Below are positions 16,417-24,707 of a stretch of 43,611 nucleotides of DNA, one piece after another; within the stretch, counting starts at the first letter, position 1; each line of letters begins with the position of its first letter. The notes beneath the pieces were generated by a model that worked only from the letters and a program-made list of their open reading frames with translations, was not told the DNA's origin and did not search any database. Source of the stretch: Chloroflexota bacterium. Lineage in GTDB: Bacteria > Chloroflexota > Anaerolineae > Aggregatilineales > Phototrophicaceae. The stretch is from the NCBI GenBank assembly GCA_028875245.1, contig JAPPEU010000014.1, positions 1 through 43,611 of the forward strand, written 5' to 3'. The position numbers were made by a program, and so were the translations under genes.

Positions 16417-16452
16417 AATAACTTGACAAGTTATTGTATACATAAGTACAGT
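16417..16452 (+). promoter_or_regulatory. Promoter with overlapping operator-like palindrome for fic
   Basis: A perfect palindrome AATAACTTGACAAGTTATT (9-bp arms, one central base, 16417-16435) contains a consensus -35 box TTGACA (16423-16428). TACAGT (16447-16452) lies 18 bp further as a -10 candidate. The start codon is at 16517. A regulator bound to the palindrome would block the -35 box. The Fic protein's own C-terminal winged-helix-like region makes autoregulation possible. Confidence 0.45.
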
Positions 16453-16516
16453 TGCCATACGCATTTGACGCTCGTCATGACAACAAGTGGGACACAGACT
16501 ACAGGATTTTTTCAGA

Positions 16517-17719
16517 ATGACTACCCATCCGTTCATTAAATTCCCGCCAAACCTTGGTGAGTTTCCGGCTCACATTTGGCTACTATTGGGAGAGATTCAG
16601 GCCAGAATTGACCATATCAAGAATCTTCCCATACCGCGTGATGAAAGCAACCTATTGCGCCTAATGTATCTTACGAAGGGTGTACACAGTACCACTGCTA
16701 TTGAGGGTAATTCGTTTTCCGAAGAAGAAGTCGAGAGAATTATTGCGGGAAAACTGCAAGCGCCGCCATCTCGCAAGTATCAACAGCAGCAGATCGACAA
16801 CATGGTTGAAGCATTCAATATTGTCGGTAAAACACAATTAGGCGAGTCAAGCGGGCCGTTTACTTTGGCATTGCTGAACAGTTATCATGAGATCATACTG
16901 AACAATCTGGACGACAGCCTCGCAGACGATGTTGTTATTGGCGCGCCGCGTACACATCGCGTGATGGTGGGGCGCTATCTCGCTGCGCCTCCCGAAGAAT
17001 GTCCGCAGCTAGTCGACAGATATTGCGACTGGCTCAATCAAGAAATGCCGGCACCTGCCGGATATGAAATAGCTGGTCAAATCATTAAGGCTGTGGTGGC
17101 GCATGTATACTTCGCCTGGATTCATCCGTATGGCGACGGCAATGGACGGATGACCAGACTCATAGAATTCGTGATTCTGCTTCGGGCAGGCGTCCCAGAT
17201 GTCGCGGCTCATTTGCTAAGTAATTTCTACAACAAAACCCGTGACCAGTATTATTCAAACCTGCAAGCTTCGCATGGCGAATATCGAGACGGTTCGTATA
17301 CGGAGAAAAGCAACCTCCTTAGTTTCATTGGATATGCCCTGCAAGGATTCAAGGATGAGTTGGATGAACAGTTTTCCATAATTCATGGCATGCAAGTACG
17401 TATCATTTGGCACGATTATATTCATGCTGAGTTTCGCAAGAGGTTTTCTGAAAACCTGTCACCAGCGCGTCAGCGGCAGAAACGATTGATCCTGGATTTG
17501 ACAGTTCACAAATTTGACGAAGCTGTTACAAAGAACGAGATTAGAGGCATCACGCCAGCGCTATACTTGGCTTATGCCGAAAGGAACAAACGCATGATCC
17601 AGCGAGATCTCAATGCTTTGGTCGATATGGAGTTGTTGACTCACGATGGAGCAGGCTACAAACCAAACACCGATATCTTGATGGGCTTTTTTGCCAACGC
17701 GAGGGTGGAAGAGGACTAG
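16517..17719 (+). CDS. fic: Fic family protein (class II, self-inhibited)
   Basis: 400 aa from the ATG at 16517. The active-site motif H203-P-Y-G-D-G-N-G-R211 is intact, as expected for AMP or another nucleotide transfer to hydroxyl side chains of target proteins. The inhibitory helix motif STTAIEGN (58-65) with Glu63 lies N-terminal to the Fic core, defining a class II enzyme that holds itself inactive. The last 100 residues (LDLTVHKFDEAV, then GITPALYLAYAERNKRMIQR, then DLNALVDMELL) look like a winged-helix DNA-binding domain. No antitoxin partner gene is adjacent. Codons and base composition are clearly more AT-rich than in neighbouring genes, suggesting horizontal acquisition. Cellular target unknown. 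Confidence 0.93.
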   Translation: MTTHPFIKFPPNLGEFPAHIWLLLGEIQARIDHIKNLPIPRDESNLLRLMYLTKGVHSTTAIEGNSFSEEEVERIIAGKLQAPPSRKYQQQQIDNMVEAFNIVGKTQLGESSGPFTLALLNSYHEIILNNLDDSLADDVVIGAPRTHRVMVGRYLAAPPEECPQLVDRYCDWLNQEMPAPAGYEIAGQIIKAVVAHVYFAWIHPYGDGNGRMTRLIEFVILLRAGVPDVAAHLLSNFYNKTRDQYYSNLQASHGEYRDGSYTEKSNLLSFIGYALQGFKDELDEQFSIIHGMQVRIIWHDYIHAEFRKRFSENLSPARQRQKRLILDLTVHKFDEAVTKNEIRGITPALYLAYAERNKRMIQRDLNALVDMELLTHDGAGYKPNTDILMGFFANARVEED

Positions 17720-17734
17720 ACATCATCTTAAGAG

Positions 17735-17762
17735 AAAAAAGAGCGCGCCAGCCGGCACGCTC
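17735..17762 (-). terminator. Rho-independent terminator of the four-repeat protein gene
   Basis: Read on the minus strand: stem GAGCG-x-GCC / GGC-x-CGCTC with a 4-base loop, followed by six T (17740-17735). It lies about 38 bp past the stop at 17800. On the plus strand the hairpin could also end fic transcripts, but the T tract is poor in that direction. Confidence 0.75.
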
Positions 17763-17799
17763 CTTCCTACCTCTCATCCGCAGCGATTATCCCGCTCGC

Positions 17800-19248
17800 C
17801 TAGCCTGCCATCGCCATGCTGACCAGATTCTCGCCCTGGTTCATCGCCGTTTGCGCCGCTATGGTGATCTCGCCCCCCACTCCTGACGGCGGGTTCGGCG
17901 CCCAATCGGCAAGGTACTCAGCCGTGAAGGCTTTGCCGAGATCGTTGGCCGCCAAGGCCGCTTCTTCGTTATCGAAAATACTGATGCCTACAACCGTATC
18001 CTCGCCGTCATTGAAGGCGAAGAGCGCGAAGAAACCACCCAGCTCTTCCAGGGCCGGCAGCAGCTGCGCTATGGCCAGGTCATTCGCTTCGTCAAAATGG
18101 CTCAGGTCGAAGCCTTCATAAAATCGGACGCTGGCATAGAGTTCGAATGCCTCAGCGAGATCAGAGGAAGCGCCCAACGCGGCGACCTGGTTGATCGACA
18201 AAAGCCCTTCATAGATGAGCGGCGGGTTGGGCAGCAGGGGCGCCAGGTTCTCGGTGATGAATTCGCGCGCCGCGACGTTGGACGCCGAGGCCTGATCAGC
18301 TGAATCGAACAGGCTGATTGTCGCGAGCATGTCCTCGGCGGTCAAGAAATAATAGCCGACGAAGCCATCGCTCTCGCGTATGATGGGCAAGAAGCCCTCA
18401 TCGGTCAGGCTGACGATTTCATCCATATTGGACGGATCAACGCCATCGTAAACGCGAACGCTGGCGAAGACGGCCTCATTGATTAAATTGACGCCGTCAA
18501 GATGGTCCGCCAGAACAGCAAAGGCAACGCGCCCGGCTACCACAGTTGGGTCCTGCGGCAGGTAGGCGGCGAGATTCTCCGCGACAAAGTCCCGCGCTTT
18601 TTCGTTGGAAGCCAGGGCCGATGCTTCCGAGTCAAAGATGCTGAAAGCGACGAGCGCGCCAGCGTCATCGTGCATCAAGTAATAGCCGAAGAAGCCGTCC
18701 GTCCCGCGCATGATGGGCAGGAAGCCGTCCTCGATGATGGATACAAACTGCCCGTGCTCAGCGGCTGCGAAGCCGTCGTAGACGCGCAGGCTTGCATGCA
18801 GTTCGTTGACGTCGCCATGAGCCATGCCATCCAACATCTCGACGAAAGCGAGATCGACCGACCCTTCGACGATGCGCGGCGGATTAGGCAGCAAGGGCGC
18901 CAGATTCTCCACGACGAAATCGCGCGCCAGTTCATTGGACGCGACCGCCTGCTCGCGCGATTCGAAGATATTTATCGCCGCCAGCGTGCCATCCTGCGGG
19001 TCCACGACGTAATAGGCGATGAAGCCGTCGCTCCCGCTAATCAGCGGCAGGAAGTATTGGCGCGTGATCCGTTCAGCCTCGGCCGAATCGGTCGCCTCGA
19101 TGCCGTCGTAGAGTCGGATGCTGGCGAAGACGCCCGCTTCCCTCGCTCCATCGGCGCCGACCGATAGCGGAAACGCCAAGGACAGGGCGAGCGTCAACAA
19201 GACGGCAATAGCGAAACTTCTCTTGCATTTGCTGACAATGTTCTGCAC
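17800..19248 (-). CDS. Secreted protein of four tandem 110-residue ABM-like (dimeric alpha/beta-barrel) repeats
   Basis: 482 aa from a GTG at 19248. The commonly called ATG at 19263 lies inside the Shine-Dalgarno itself: AGGAGGAG follows that ATG and sits seven bases before the GTG. A signal peptide follows (SFAIAVLLTLALSLAFPLSV, cleavage near GADGA). The rest is four copies of one domain, each with (S)(I/L/V)R(L/V/F)Y(D/E)G, then LP.....GFx.YY, then an I(S/N)(I/L)F(D/E)S strand, then (A/S)N..A..F..E.LA..LP..P. The Arg-Tyr-Asp motif recurs at residues 48, 158, 268 and 378 in numbering from 19263, exactly 110 apart. The pattern resembles antibiotic-biosynthesis-monooxygenase-type ferredoxin-like domains, which normally dimerise. 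Four in one chain could form two internal dimers. No catalytic residues could be assigned. It ends at a strong terminator, so it is a single-gene unit. Confidence 0.75.
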   Translation of the reverse strand: MQNIVSKCKRSFAIAVLLTLALSLAFPLSVGADGAREAGVFASIRLYDGIEATDSAEAERITRQYFLPLISGSDGFIAYYVVDPQDGTLAAINIFESREQAVASNELARDFVVENLAPLLPNPPRIVEGSVDLAFVEMLDGMAHGDVNELHASLRVYDGFAAAEHGQFVSIIEDGFLPIMRGTDGFFGYYLMHDDAGALVAFSIFDSEASALASNEKARDFVAENLAAYLPQDPTVVAGRVAFAVLADHLDGVNLINEAVFASVRVYDGVDPSNMDEIVSLTDEGFLPIIRESDGFVGYYFLTAEDMLATISLFDSADQASASNVAAREFITENLAPLLPNPPLIYEGLLSINQVAALGASSDLAEAFELYASVRFYEGFDLSHFDEANDLAIAQLLPALEELGGFFALFAFNDGEDTVVGISIFDNEEAALAANDLGKAFTAEYLADWAPNPPSGVGGEITIAAQTAMNQGENLVSMAMAG

Positions 19249-19410
19249 CGTTCTCCTCCTCATTGGGGTCGATGGTACAAGTATTCGGCGACCCTTTGAT
19301 ACGCAACACGGTTAACTCACAGTTTTCAGTGTAGAGGAACTGCGGTTGAAACTCAAGTTGTCGCGCAATGGGGGCGGGACGATTGACCCGATCCGCGCCG
19401 GTCAAATCGG

Positions 19411-19812
19411 CTAATCGCGCGCCCATGCCGGCAGCTGCGCATCCAACTGCGCGAGCTCATCTTCGGAAATAGGTCGGATTTCCGTATCATGCAAATGCGT
19501 ATCGCGGTTCTCGACGATCAAGAAGCTCACATCTCGCGTCGCCACAAGATTGTGCCAGACGCCGGCCGGCACGTTGTAAATCTTGCCCGGGCGCATCTCG
19601 ACCGCTTCCAGCGCGCCGCCATCGGGACGGGTGAAAATCACCGCCCTGCCGCGCAGCAATACAAAGACTTCATCAGTGAGATTGTGCCGCTCGATCTCAT
19701 CAAGATTTCGCCGGTCAAACAAGGGCTCCCAGTTCAATATGGCGGCTTGCCAGCCCTCGGTGAACACCAGCGGCGCGAAGCCTTCGCCCGACCATTCATA
19801 CGTTTCCAGCAT
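19411..19812 (-). CDS. Small cupin-domain protein
   Basis: 133 aa single cupin. The barrel motifs are HNLTDEVFVLLRGRAVIFT (motif 1 region) and PGKIYNVPAGVWHNLVATRD (motif 2, PxGxxH with the metal His in WHN). AAGGAGAG lies close upstream of the ATG at 19812. It is followed on the same strand side by the Gfo/Idh/MocA gene about 110 bp upstream of it, so the two may be transcribed together. Possible roles are sugar or sugar-acid isomerase/epimerase or a ligand-sensing cupin; sequence alone does not decide. Confidence 0.8.
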   Translation of the reverse strand: MLETYEWSGEGFAPLVFTEGWQAAILNWEPLFDRRNLDEIERHNLTDEVFVLLRGRAVIFTRPDGGALEAVEMRPGKIYNVPAGVWHNLVATRDVSFLIVENRDTHLHDTEIRPISEDELAQLDAQLPAWARD

Positions 19813-19857
19813 GGACGCCTCTCCTTTGCAGTACCCAGTTAGTAAGACGAATTACTA

Positions 19858-19905
19858 AGGGGCAGGCGGACGTTTCAGCGAAACGCCCCTACAATTTCGT
19901 CGGGG
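19858..19905. repeat. Family 1 repeat fragment
   Basis: GGGGCAGGCGGACGTTTCAG followed by CGAAACGCCCCTACAATTTC, an imperfect inverted pair of the TAGGGGCG family, between the cupin and oxidoreductase genes. Confidence 0.6.
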
Positions 19906-19919
19906 CGGCGGGCTCCGCT

Positions 19920-20930
19920 TTAGAGATGCACGACTTGGCCGCGGCGGCTGCTCTCCAGCGCGGCGTCGATAATGCGCATATTCACCAGCCCCTCGGCGCC
20001 AGCGGGCGTCGGCGCCCTGTCTTCGCGTATGCAGTCGATGAAGTGGCCCAATTGCCGATCGTACATGATTTGCGGGCACTGCTCCTCGCGAACGGGCGGA
20101 TACCCGGGATCGACCCTCCTGACTGCCTCCGCCGCGCGATCAGGGATTTCCAGCCGCGTTGGGAAAAGCTGAGCGAAAGCAAGCGTGCCGTAGAGCTGTG
20201 TGCACGCCTCCGGCCCGTCGGCATGCGGCCACCACCAGCCAGATTCGACTATAGAAGACGCGCCGCCCGCCCAATTGATCCAGATCACGCCGCTGTCGTC
20301 GACATCGTAATCGGTATATTCGGTGGCGATTTTGGCATAAACGCTGAGCGGCTGCGGATCGTCCAAGAGATAACGCGCCACATCCAGGGCGTGGATGCCC
20401 ATATCGGCCAGCGCGCCGCCGCCGGCAGTACGCGCCTCGACAAACCAGCCGCCCGGTCCCCAGTTGACATGGACGCCATAACCCTTCGTGCGCAGAACCG
20501 TTCCCAGTGTACCGGCATCGATCTGCCGCTTGACCCAGTTCACTTCTTCATCAAAGCGCCAACAATGCGCCACCATGAGTTTCGCGCCCGATTTTTCGCT
20601 GGCGCGCAGCATACGCTCGGCTTCGGCGCTGTTCATCGCCATCGGCTTCTCCACCATCACATGCACGCCGGCATCCAGGGCGGCGATTGCCTGGGGCGCG
20701 TGCAAGTAATTGGGTGTGCTGACGACCAGGATGTCGATTCCGCCGGCGCTCAGCAGATCATCCACCGTTCCGTATTGCCGCTCGATGCTGAATTGCGCCG
20801 CGAATTCCGCCATTGACGCGGGACGATGATTGACGACTGCCGCCAGCTCGACGCCCTCAAGGCTTTGCGCCGCCCGCGCATGAACGCGCGAAATATGCCC
20901 GGTTCCGCTGAATGCAATTTTCAGGGTCAT
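19920..20930 (-). CDS. Gfo/Idh/MocA family NAD(P)-dependent sugar oxidoreductase
   Basis: 336 aa. The Rossmann start is KIAFSGTGHISRVHARA (dinucleotide loop GTGHIS), followed by DILVVSTPNYLHAPQAIAAL and the family hallmark HVMVEKPMAMN with the catalytic Lys. DMGIHALDVARYLL carries the His/Asp pair of the C-terminal domain. It is likely to oxidise or reduce a sugar or cyclitol hydroxyl with NAD(P). There is no signal peptide, so it is cytoplasmic. Grouping with the cupin, and facing importer B across a repeat-filled gap, is in line with sugar catabolism. The exact substrate cannot be inferred. Confidence 0.92.
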   Translation of the reverse strand: MTLKIAFSGTGHISRVHARAAQSLEGVELAAVVNHRPASMAEFAAQFSIERQYGTVDDLLSAGGIDILVVSTPNYLHAPQAIAALDAGVHVMVEKPMAMNSAEAERMLRASEKSGAKLMVAHCWRFDEEVNWVKRQIDAGTLGTVLRTKGYGVHVNWGPGGWFVEARTAGGGALADMGIHALDVARYLLDDPQPLSVYAKIATEYTDYDVDDSGVIWINWAGGASSIVESGWWWPHADGPEACTQLYGTLAFAQLFPTRLEIPDRAAEAVRRVDPGYPPVREEQCPQIMYDRQLGHFIDCIREDRAPTPAGAEGLVNMRIIDAALESSRRGQVVHL

Positions 20931-21277
20931 GCGTCACCTCCTATGAGTTGCGCCGAGTATGGCGGGCTCGCCCCTGCACTGTTCGCATGGGAGCGGCGGG
21001 CGATGCTATGGCTCGCCCCTGCAGATTGCGCAAGTTGCCGGGAAAGTAGTTGATTTCAGCGCCATTTCAATTTGATGCGATTGCTCTGCTTTGCATGCGA
21101 ATTTATTGGCAAGATTCGCCCGGGATTGTTATCGTTGTCGCTATACTGTCTGCAAAGCGCGATCCGCTGAGTGCGTCTTATCGTGAGACCGCAACGCCGC
21201 TTCGCCGCCGGCGGATGCGCAGACAAAAGTCAATTGACGCGAATAGTACTATGCTAACCGCCAGTTAAGGATGACGC
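20931..21277. other. Gene-free divergent region with two family 1 repeat copies
   Basis: Separates the oxidoreductase (minus) from the importer B operon (plus). GGCTCGCCCCTGCA occurs twice, at about 20965-20978 and 21009-21022. TATACT at 21142-21147 and ACTATGCTAAC near 21249 are AT-rich spots where promoters could lie, but no good -35/-10 pair was found. Confidence 0.4.
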
Positions 21278-22321
21278 ATGAGAAACAGCGCCGGCTTCAC
21301 CACCATATTCGGACGCAACCTGATAGGCGAGCTGCCGAACTTCGTTCATCAACCCTACCTCGTCGTGACGATGGATGATCTGTGGCCCCTGTTCGCCCGG
21401 CACTTTGACGACAACCTGGCGGGACCCTATCTCGTCTCGACAATTGACGGCGACGAGCTCAAAGCGGAATTGACCAAGCTGCCGCCTTGCAATTGCATCA
21501 TTGGGCTGGGCGGCGGTCAAGCGCTTGATGTCGCCAAGTACTTCGCCTGGTCGCTGCGGCTGCCATTATTTCAAGTCCCGACTTCAATGTCGGTCAACGC
21601 CGCCTTCGGTCATCGCGCCGGCTTGCGCTTCAGCGGCAATGTGCGTTATGTCGGCTGGGCGGTGCCGGAAGCGGTCTATGTCGATTTTGATGTGATCCAA
21701 AACGCGCCGCCGGTCGTCAATCGCAGCGGCATCTGCGAGATCCTCTGCTACCACACCGGTCATGCCGATTGGCGCCTGGCGCATGCCCGCGGCAAGACCG
21801 AAGCGAAGTGGCCCTATGATCAAGCGCTGGTTGATGAAGCGGCCGCGGTAATGACAACCGTCATGGACGCGCTGGATGACATCCGCGCGGTCAATGAAAA
21901 AGGCATCCGCACGCTCATGACGGCGAACCGCTGGGGCGGCGCGGCTTTCCACAACGCCGGCTGGAACCCGCGCCATATCGAAGGCGCCGATCACTTCCTC
22001 TTCTACGCCCTCGAATACTACACCGGGAAAAAATTCATTCACGGGCAGCCGGTTTGCCTCGGCATCTATGTCGGCGCCCTGCTGCACGAGGACAAGCCCG
22101 CAGAGATGCTCGCTGCCATCGTGCGCGCCGGCGTTGATATTCGGCCGGCAGCGATGGGCATCACCTGGGACGATGTGAGTCATGCGCTGCTCAATATGCG
22201 CGACTTTGTGCGGCAGGCGGGCTTGTGGTACGGCATCTTCCACGAAGCCGAGATCGACGAAGCCTTTGCCAAGCAGGTGCAAGCCAATGTTGAAGCGGCT
22301 TATGAAGGCCTGACGCTTTGA
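21278..22321 (+). CDS. Glycerol-1-phosphate dehydrogenase-type (AraM/EgsA) polyol dehydrogenase
   Basis: 347 aa, iron/zinc-alcohol-dehydrogenase-like fold of the AraM/G1PDH family. NAD(P) binding is marked by CIIGLGGGQALDVAKYFAW (about 73-91) and PTSMSVNAAFGHRAG (101-115). Metal ligands are probably an Asp/His near HTGHADWRLA, the His of EGADHFLFYALE (about 238) and that of KKFIHGQPV (about 255). Family members reduce dihydroxyacetone phosphate to sn-glycerol-1-phosphate; some bacterial AraM proteins sit in arabinan or sugar operons. Here it lies 68 bp upstream of the importer B binding-protein gene. A role in metabolising the imported polyol or sugar phosphate seems more likely than archaeal-type lipid synthesis. 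Confidence 0.82.
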   Translation: MRNSAGFTTIFGRNLIGELPNFVHQPYLVVTMDDLWPLFARHFDDNLAGPYLVSTIDGDELKAELTKLPPCNCIIGLGGGQALDVAKYFAWSLRLPLFQVPTSMSVNAAFGHRAGLRFSGNVRYVGWAVPEAVYVDFDVIQNAPPVVNRSGICEILCYHTGHADWRLAHARGKTEAKWPYDQALVDEAAAVMTTVMDALDDIRAVNEKGIRTLMTANRWGGAAFHNAGWNPRHIEGADHFLFYALEYYTGKKFIHGQPVCLGIYVGALLHEDKPAEMLAAIVRAGVDIRPAAMGITWDDVSHALLNMRDFVRQAGLWYGIFHEAEIDEAFAKQVQANVEAAYEGLTL

Positions 22322-22389
22322 TAAACCGTGATTTGAAATCGTTCTGACGGCAGTCAGCGATTTTGTTCAATGAGTCTAAGGAGACAGCA

Positions 22390-23727
22390 ATGTTTAGAAA
22401 AACGCTAGTTATCGTTCTGCTGCTGGTCATCTGTATCGCGCCCGTCGCCCGGGCAAACGGAGATCTAGACTGGATGCAATTCGCCGGGAGCGAAATCACG
22501 ATTCTGATGCCGGAGCATCCCGTGCTTGATGGCATGCGCAGCGTCATGGACGACTTTGAAGCCGCCACCGGCATCAGCGTCAATGTGGAGGCGCTGGCCG
22601 AGAACCTCTATTTCGACCGGATGGAAGTCGCGCTGCGCGCCGACGAAGGCGTCATGGACGTCTATATGGTGCCGATGGATTCGACCGCTTTCACGCAGTG
22701 GTCCAATGGCTTGATTCATCCGCTCACGCCTTTCCTCGATGATGATCACATGACCGCCGCCGATTATGACTTCGCTGACTTCCCCGCCGGTTTCACCCAG
22801 GCGACGCAATACCCGCCCGGCGATATGGACGCGCAGGATTACGCCGTCCCAGTCTCCTTCGAGGCTTATACCTTATTCTGGAATCAAGACATCATCGATG
22901 AATACCTCGATGGCGAGATTCCAGACACGATGGGCGGCTTGATCGAGGCGGCGCAGAGCATCAGCGACGCCAGTGGCGGCATGGTCGCGGGCGCGGTCAT
23001 GCGCGGCATCCGCTCGCACACCATCATGGACACAGTCACGGGCATGGTCTTCAACAACTGGGGCGAGGCCGAGATGTCGCTGCCCTACAATGTCTGGTTT
23101 GACGGCGACTGGTCCAACCCCATTCTGACCGACGAGCGCGTCACCGCCGGCCTCTCGCATTACGCCGGCATGATGTCCGCCGGCCCCATCAACGTACAGG
23201 CCCTGGATTGGCCCGACGCCAGCTTGCTGTTCCAGCAGGGGCGCGCCGGCTTCTTCATCGACGCCAGCCTCTTCGGTCCTGGTTTCGAAGATCCGGAGGC
23301 CTCAGCGGTCGCTGGCAAGACCGGCTACGCTGTCATGCCGCCGGTTGAAGCCGGTGGCGCTTCCTGGACCGGCCACTGGATGTGGGGCATCGGCATTCCC
23401 GCGAATGCCCAGAATGCGGAAGCAGCCTGGTACTTCATCCAGTGGATGACCAGCAAAGACGCCGAGCCGATCATCGGCGCTTACCATGGCGGCGCGGCGC
23501 GCGTCTCCACCTGGGACAAAGCCGAGTATGTCGACGCGCTGAATCCGCTTTATGTCGATACCGTGCTCGAAGCGATGCAAACATCGCGCACGACCGTCGT
23601 CTTCCGCGAAGGCTGGAGCGAATACGCCCTGGTCATCGTCGATGCGATACAGGATATGTATGGCGGCATGGCGCCCGCTGAGGCCACGGCCAAAGCCCAG
23701 CAGCGCATCCTGGATATGGATGGGTAA
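22390..23727 (+). CDS. Extracellular solute-binding protein of sugar ABC importer B
   Basis: 445 aa from the ATG at 22390, with AAGGAGACAGCA directly before it; the longer start at 22363 lacks this. Signal peptide MFRKTLVIVLLLVICIAPVA, cleavage near ARANG, no lipobox. The mature protein is a family 1 (MalE-like) binding protein: EITILMPEHPVLDGMRSVMD, DDFEAATGISVNVEALAE, DVYMVPMDSTAFTQW, FEAYTLFWNQDIIDEYL, FFIDASLFGPGFEDPEAS, GHWMWGIGIPANAQNAEAAW. It collects the substrate for the permeases encoded about 108 bp downstream. Ligand unknown. The abundance of Trp and acidic residues in the cleft region is usual for sugar binders. Confidence 0.92.
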   Translation: MFRKTLVIVLLLVICIAPVARANGDLDWMQFAGSEITILMPEHPVLDGMRSVMDDFEAATGISVNVEALAENLYFDRMEVALRADEGVMDVYMVPMDSTAFTQWSNGLIHPLTPFLDDDHMTAADYDFADFPAGFTQATQYPPGDMDAQDYAVPVSFEAYTLFWNQDIIDEYLDGEIPDTMGGLIEAAQSISDASGGMVAGAVMRGIRSHTIMDTVTGMVFNNWGEAEMSLPYNVWFDGDWSNPILTDERVTAGLSHYAGMMSAGPINVQALDWPDASLLFQQGRAGFFIDASLFGPGFEDPEASAVAGKTGYAVMPPVEAGGASWTGHWMWGIGIPANAQNAEAAWYFIQWMTSKDAEPIIGAYHGGAARVSTWDKAEYVDALNPLYVDTVLEAMQTSRTTVVFREGWSEYALVIVDAIQDMYGGMAPAEATAKAQQRILDMDG

Positions 23728-23731
23728 ATGA

Positions 23732-23822
23732 ATTGCCCCCCATCCCCCAGCCCCTTCCCCCACATGGAGGGAAGGGGAGCCAAGTCCCTCCCTCATTTTG
23801 GGGGAGGGATTTAGGGTGGGGG
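23732..23822. repeat. Family 2 repeat with hairpin between binding-protein and permease genes
   Basis: Core CCCCATCCCCCAGCCCCTTC from about 23739, followed by GGGAAGGGGAGCC and a perfect 8-bp hairpin TCCCTCCC (23785-23792) / GGGAGGGA (23802-23809), then TTAGGGTGGGGG. It occupies nearly all of the intercistronic gap. A stable hairpin here could protect the binding-protein mRNA 3' end or damp expression of the permease genes. Confidence 0.75.
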
Positions 23823-23835
23823 AAAGACTCTCCAC

Positions 23836-24702
23836 ATGCCCTCAGCCCTCAGCCGCCGAGCCGCCTATTATTTGATCGCGCCGGCCGTCCTCATCCTCGC
23901 CATCACATCGCTCTATCCCGCGGTTTTTTCATTTGCGCTCAGCTTTTTCAACTGGAATTGGGGCGTCCAGTTCGACTTCATTGGCATACGCAATTATCTT
24001 GATCTATTTCGCAGCGCCGAATTTTGGCAGGTGCTGTACCAGACCTTTCTCTTTGCTGTCGTGGCGACCACTCTGGAGCTTGTTCTCGGCATCGGCCTTG
24101 CAGTCGTTGTTGACCGCCTCAAATTCGGCGCGAGCATCATTCGCACGCTGCTGCTGACGCCGCTGATGGTCTCGGGCATTATCGTGGCACTGATGTCCAA
24201 GATTGTGCTCGATCCCATGCTCGGCATCGTCAACTACGTGCTGACATCGCTCGGCTTCCCGCCCTCTCCCTTCTTCGGCACGACCGCCACCGCCATGGGC
24301 ACGGTGATCATGGTCGATGCCTGGTGGCAGACCGCCTTCGTCTTCATCATCGTGCTGGCTGGCTTGCAAAGCCTGCCGCGGGAGCCGATTGAGGCGGCGC
24401 GCGTCGATGGCGCCAGCAGCCTGCAGACATTCTTCCGCGTCAAGCTGCCGATGCTGCGCCCGGTGCTATTCACCATTTTGATCTTCCGCACCATCGATAC
24501 GCTGAAGGTCTTCGATATTATCTTCGGCACCACCGGCGGCGGACCCCAGATCGCCACCGAGGTCATGCAGACCCTGGCATACCGCAAAGCCTTCAGCTTC
24601 CTGCAAATGAGCGAAGCCATGACTGTCATGGTCGTCTTTTCGGTAATCGTCCTGGCGATCAGCCTCGTCTATATGCGCCTGGAAGAGCGCCTGGAGGATT
24701 AG
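23836..24702 (+). CDS. CUT1 ABC sugar permease, MalF/UgpA type (importer B)
   Basis: 288 aa with six predicted helices. The start follows the repeat element. YLIAPAVLILAITSLYPAVF is helix 1, FDFIGIRNYLDLF the typical periplasmic block, and EAARVDGASSLQTFFRVKLP the coupling EAA loop. DTLKVFDIIFGTTGGGP is the subgroup's late motif. It is the channel partner of the next gene, only 5 bp downstream. Confidence 0.93.
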   Translation: MPSALSRRAAYYLIAPAVLILAITSLYPAVFSFALSFFNWNWGVQFDFIGIRNYLDLFRSAEFWQVLYQTFLFAVVATTLELVLGIGLAVVVDRLKFGASIIRTLLLTPLMVSGIIVALMSKIVLDPMLGIVNYVLTSLGFPPSPFFGTTATAMGTVIMVDAWWQTAFVFIIVLAGLQSLPREPIEAARVDGASSLQTFFRVKLPMLRPVLFTILIFRTIDTLKVFDIIFGTTGGGPQIATEVMQTLAYRKAFSFLQMSEAMTVMVVFSVIVLAISLVYMRLEERLED

Positions 24703-24707
24703 CCGCG

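Noticed and set aside
16199..16429. 76-aa minus-strand ORF upstream of fic
   Set aside because: It runs through the palindromes and promoter of fic and resembles no protein; no ribosome site.
23785..23809. Hairpin after the importer B binding protein as a true Rho-independent terminator
   Set aside because: No T tract follows the stem, and the permease genes downstream need read-through; attenuation or RNA protection fits better.
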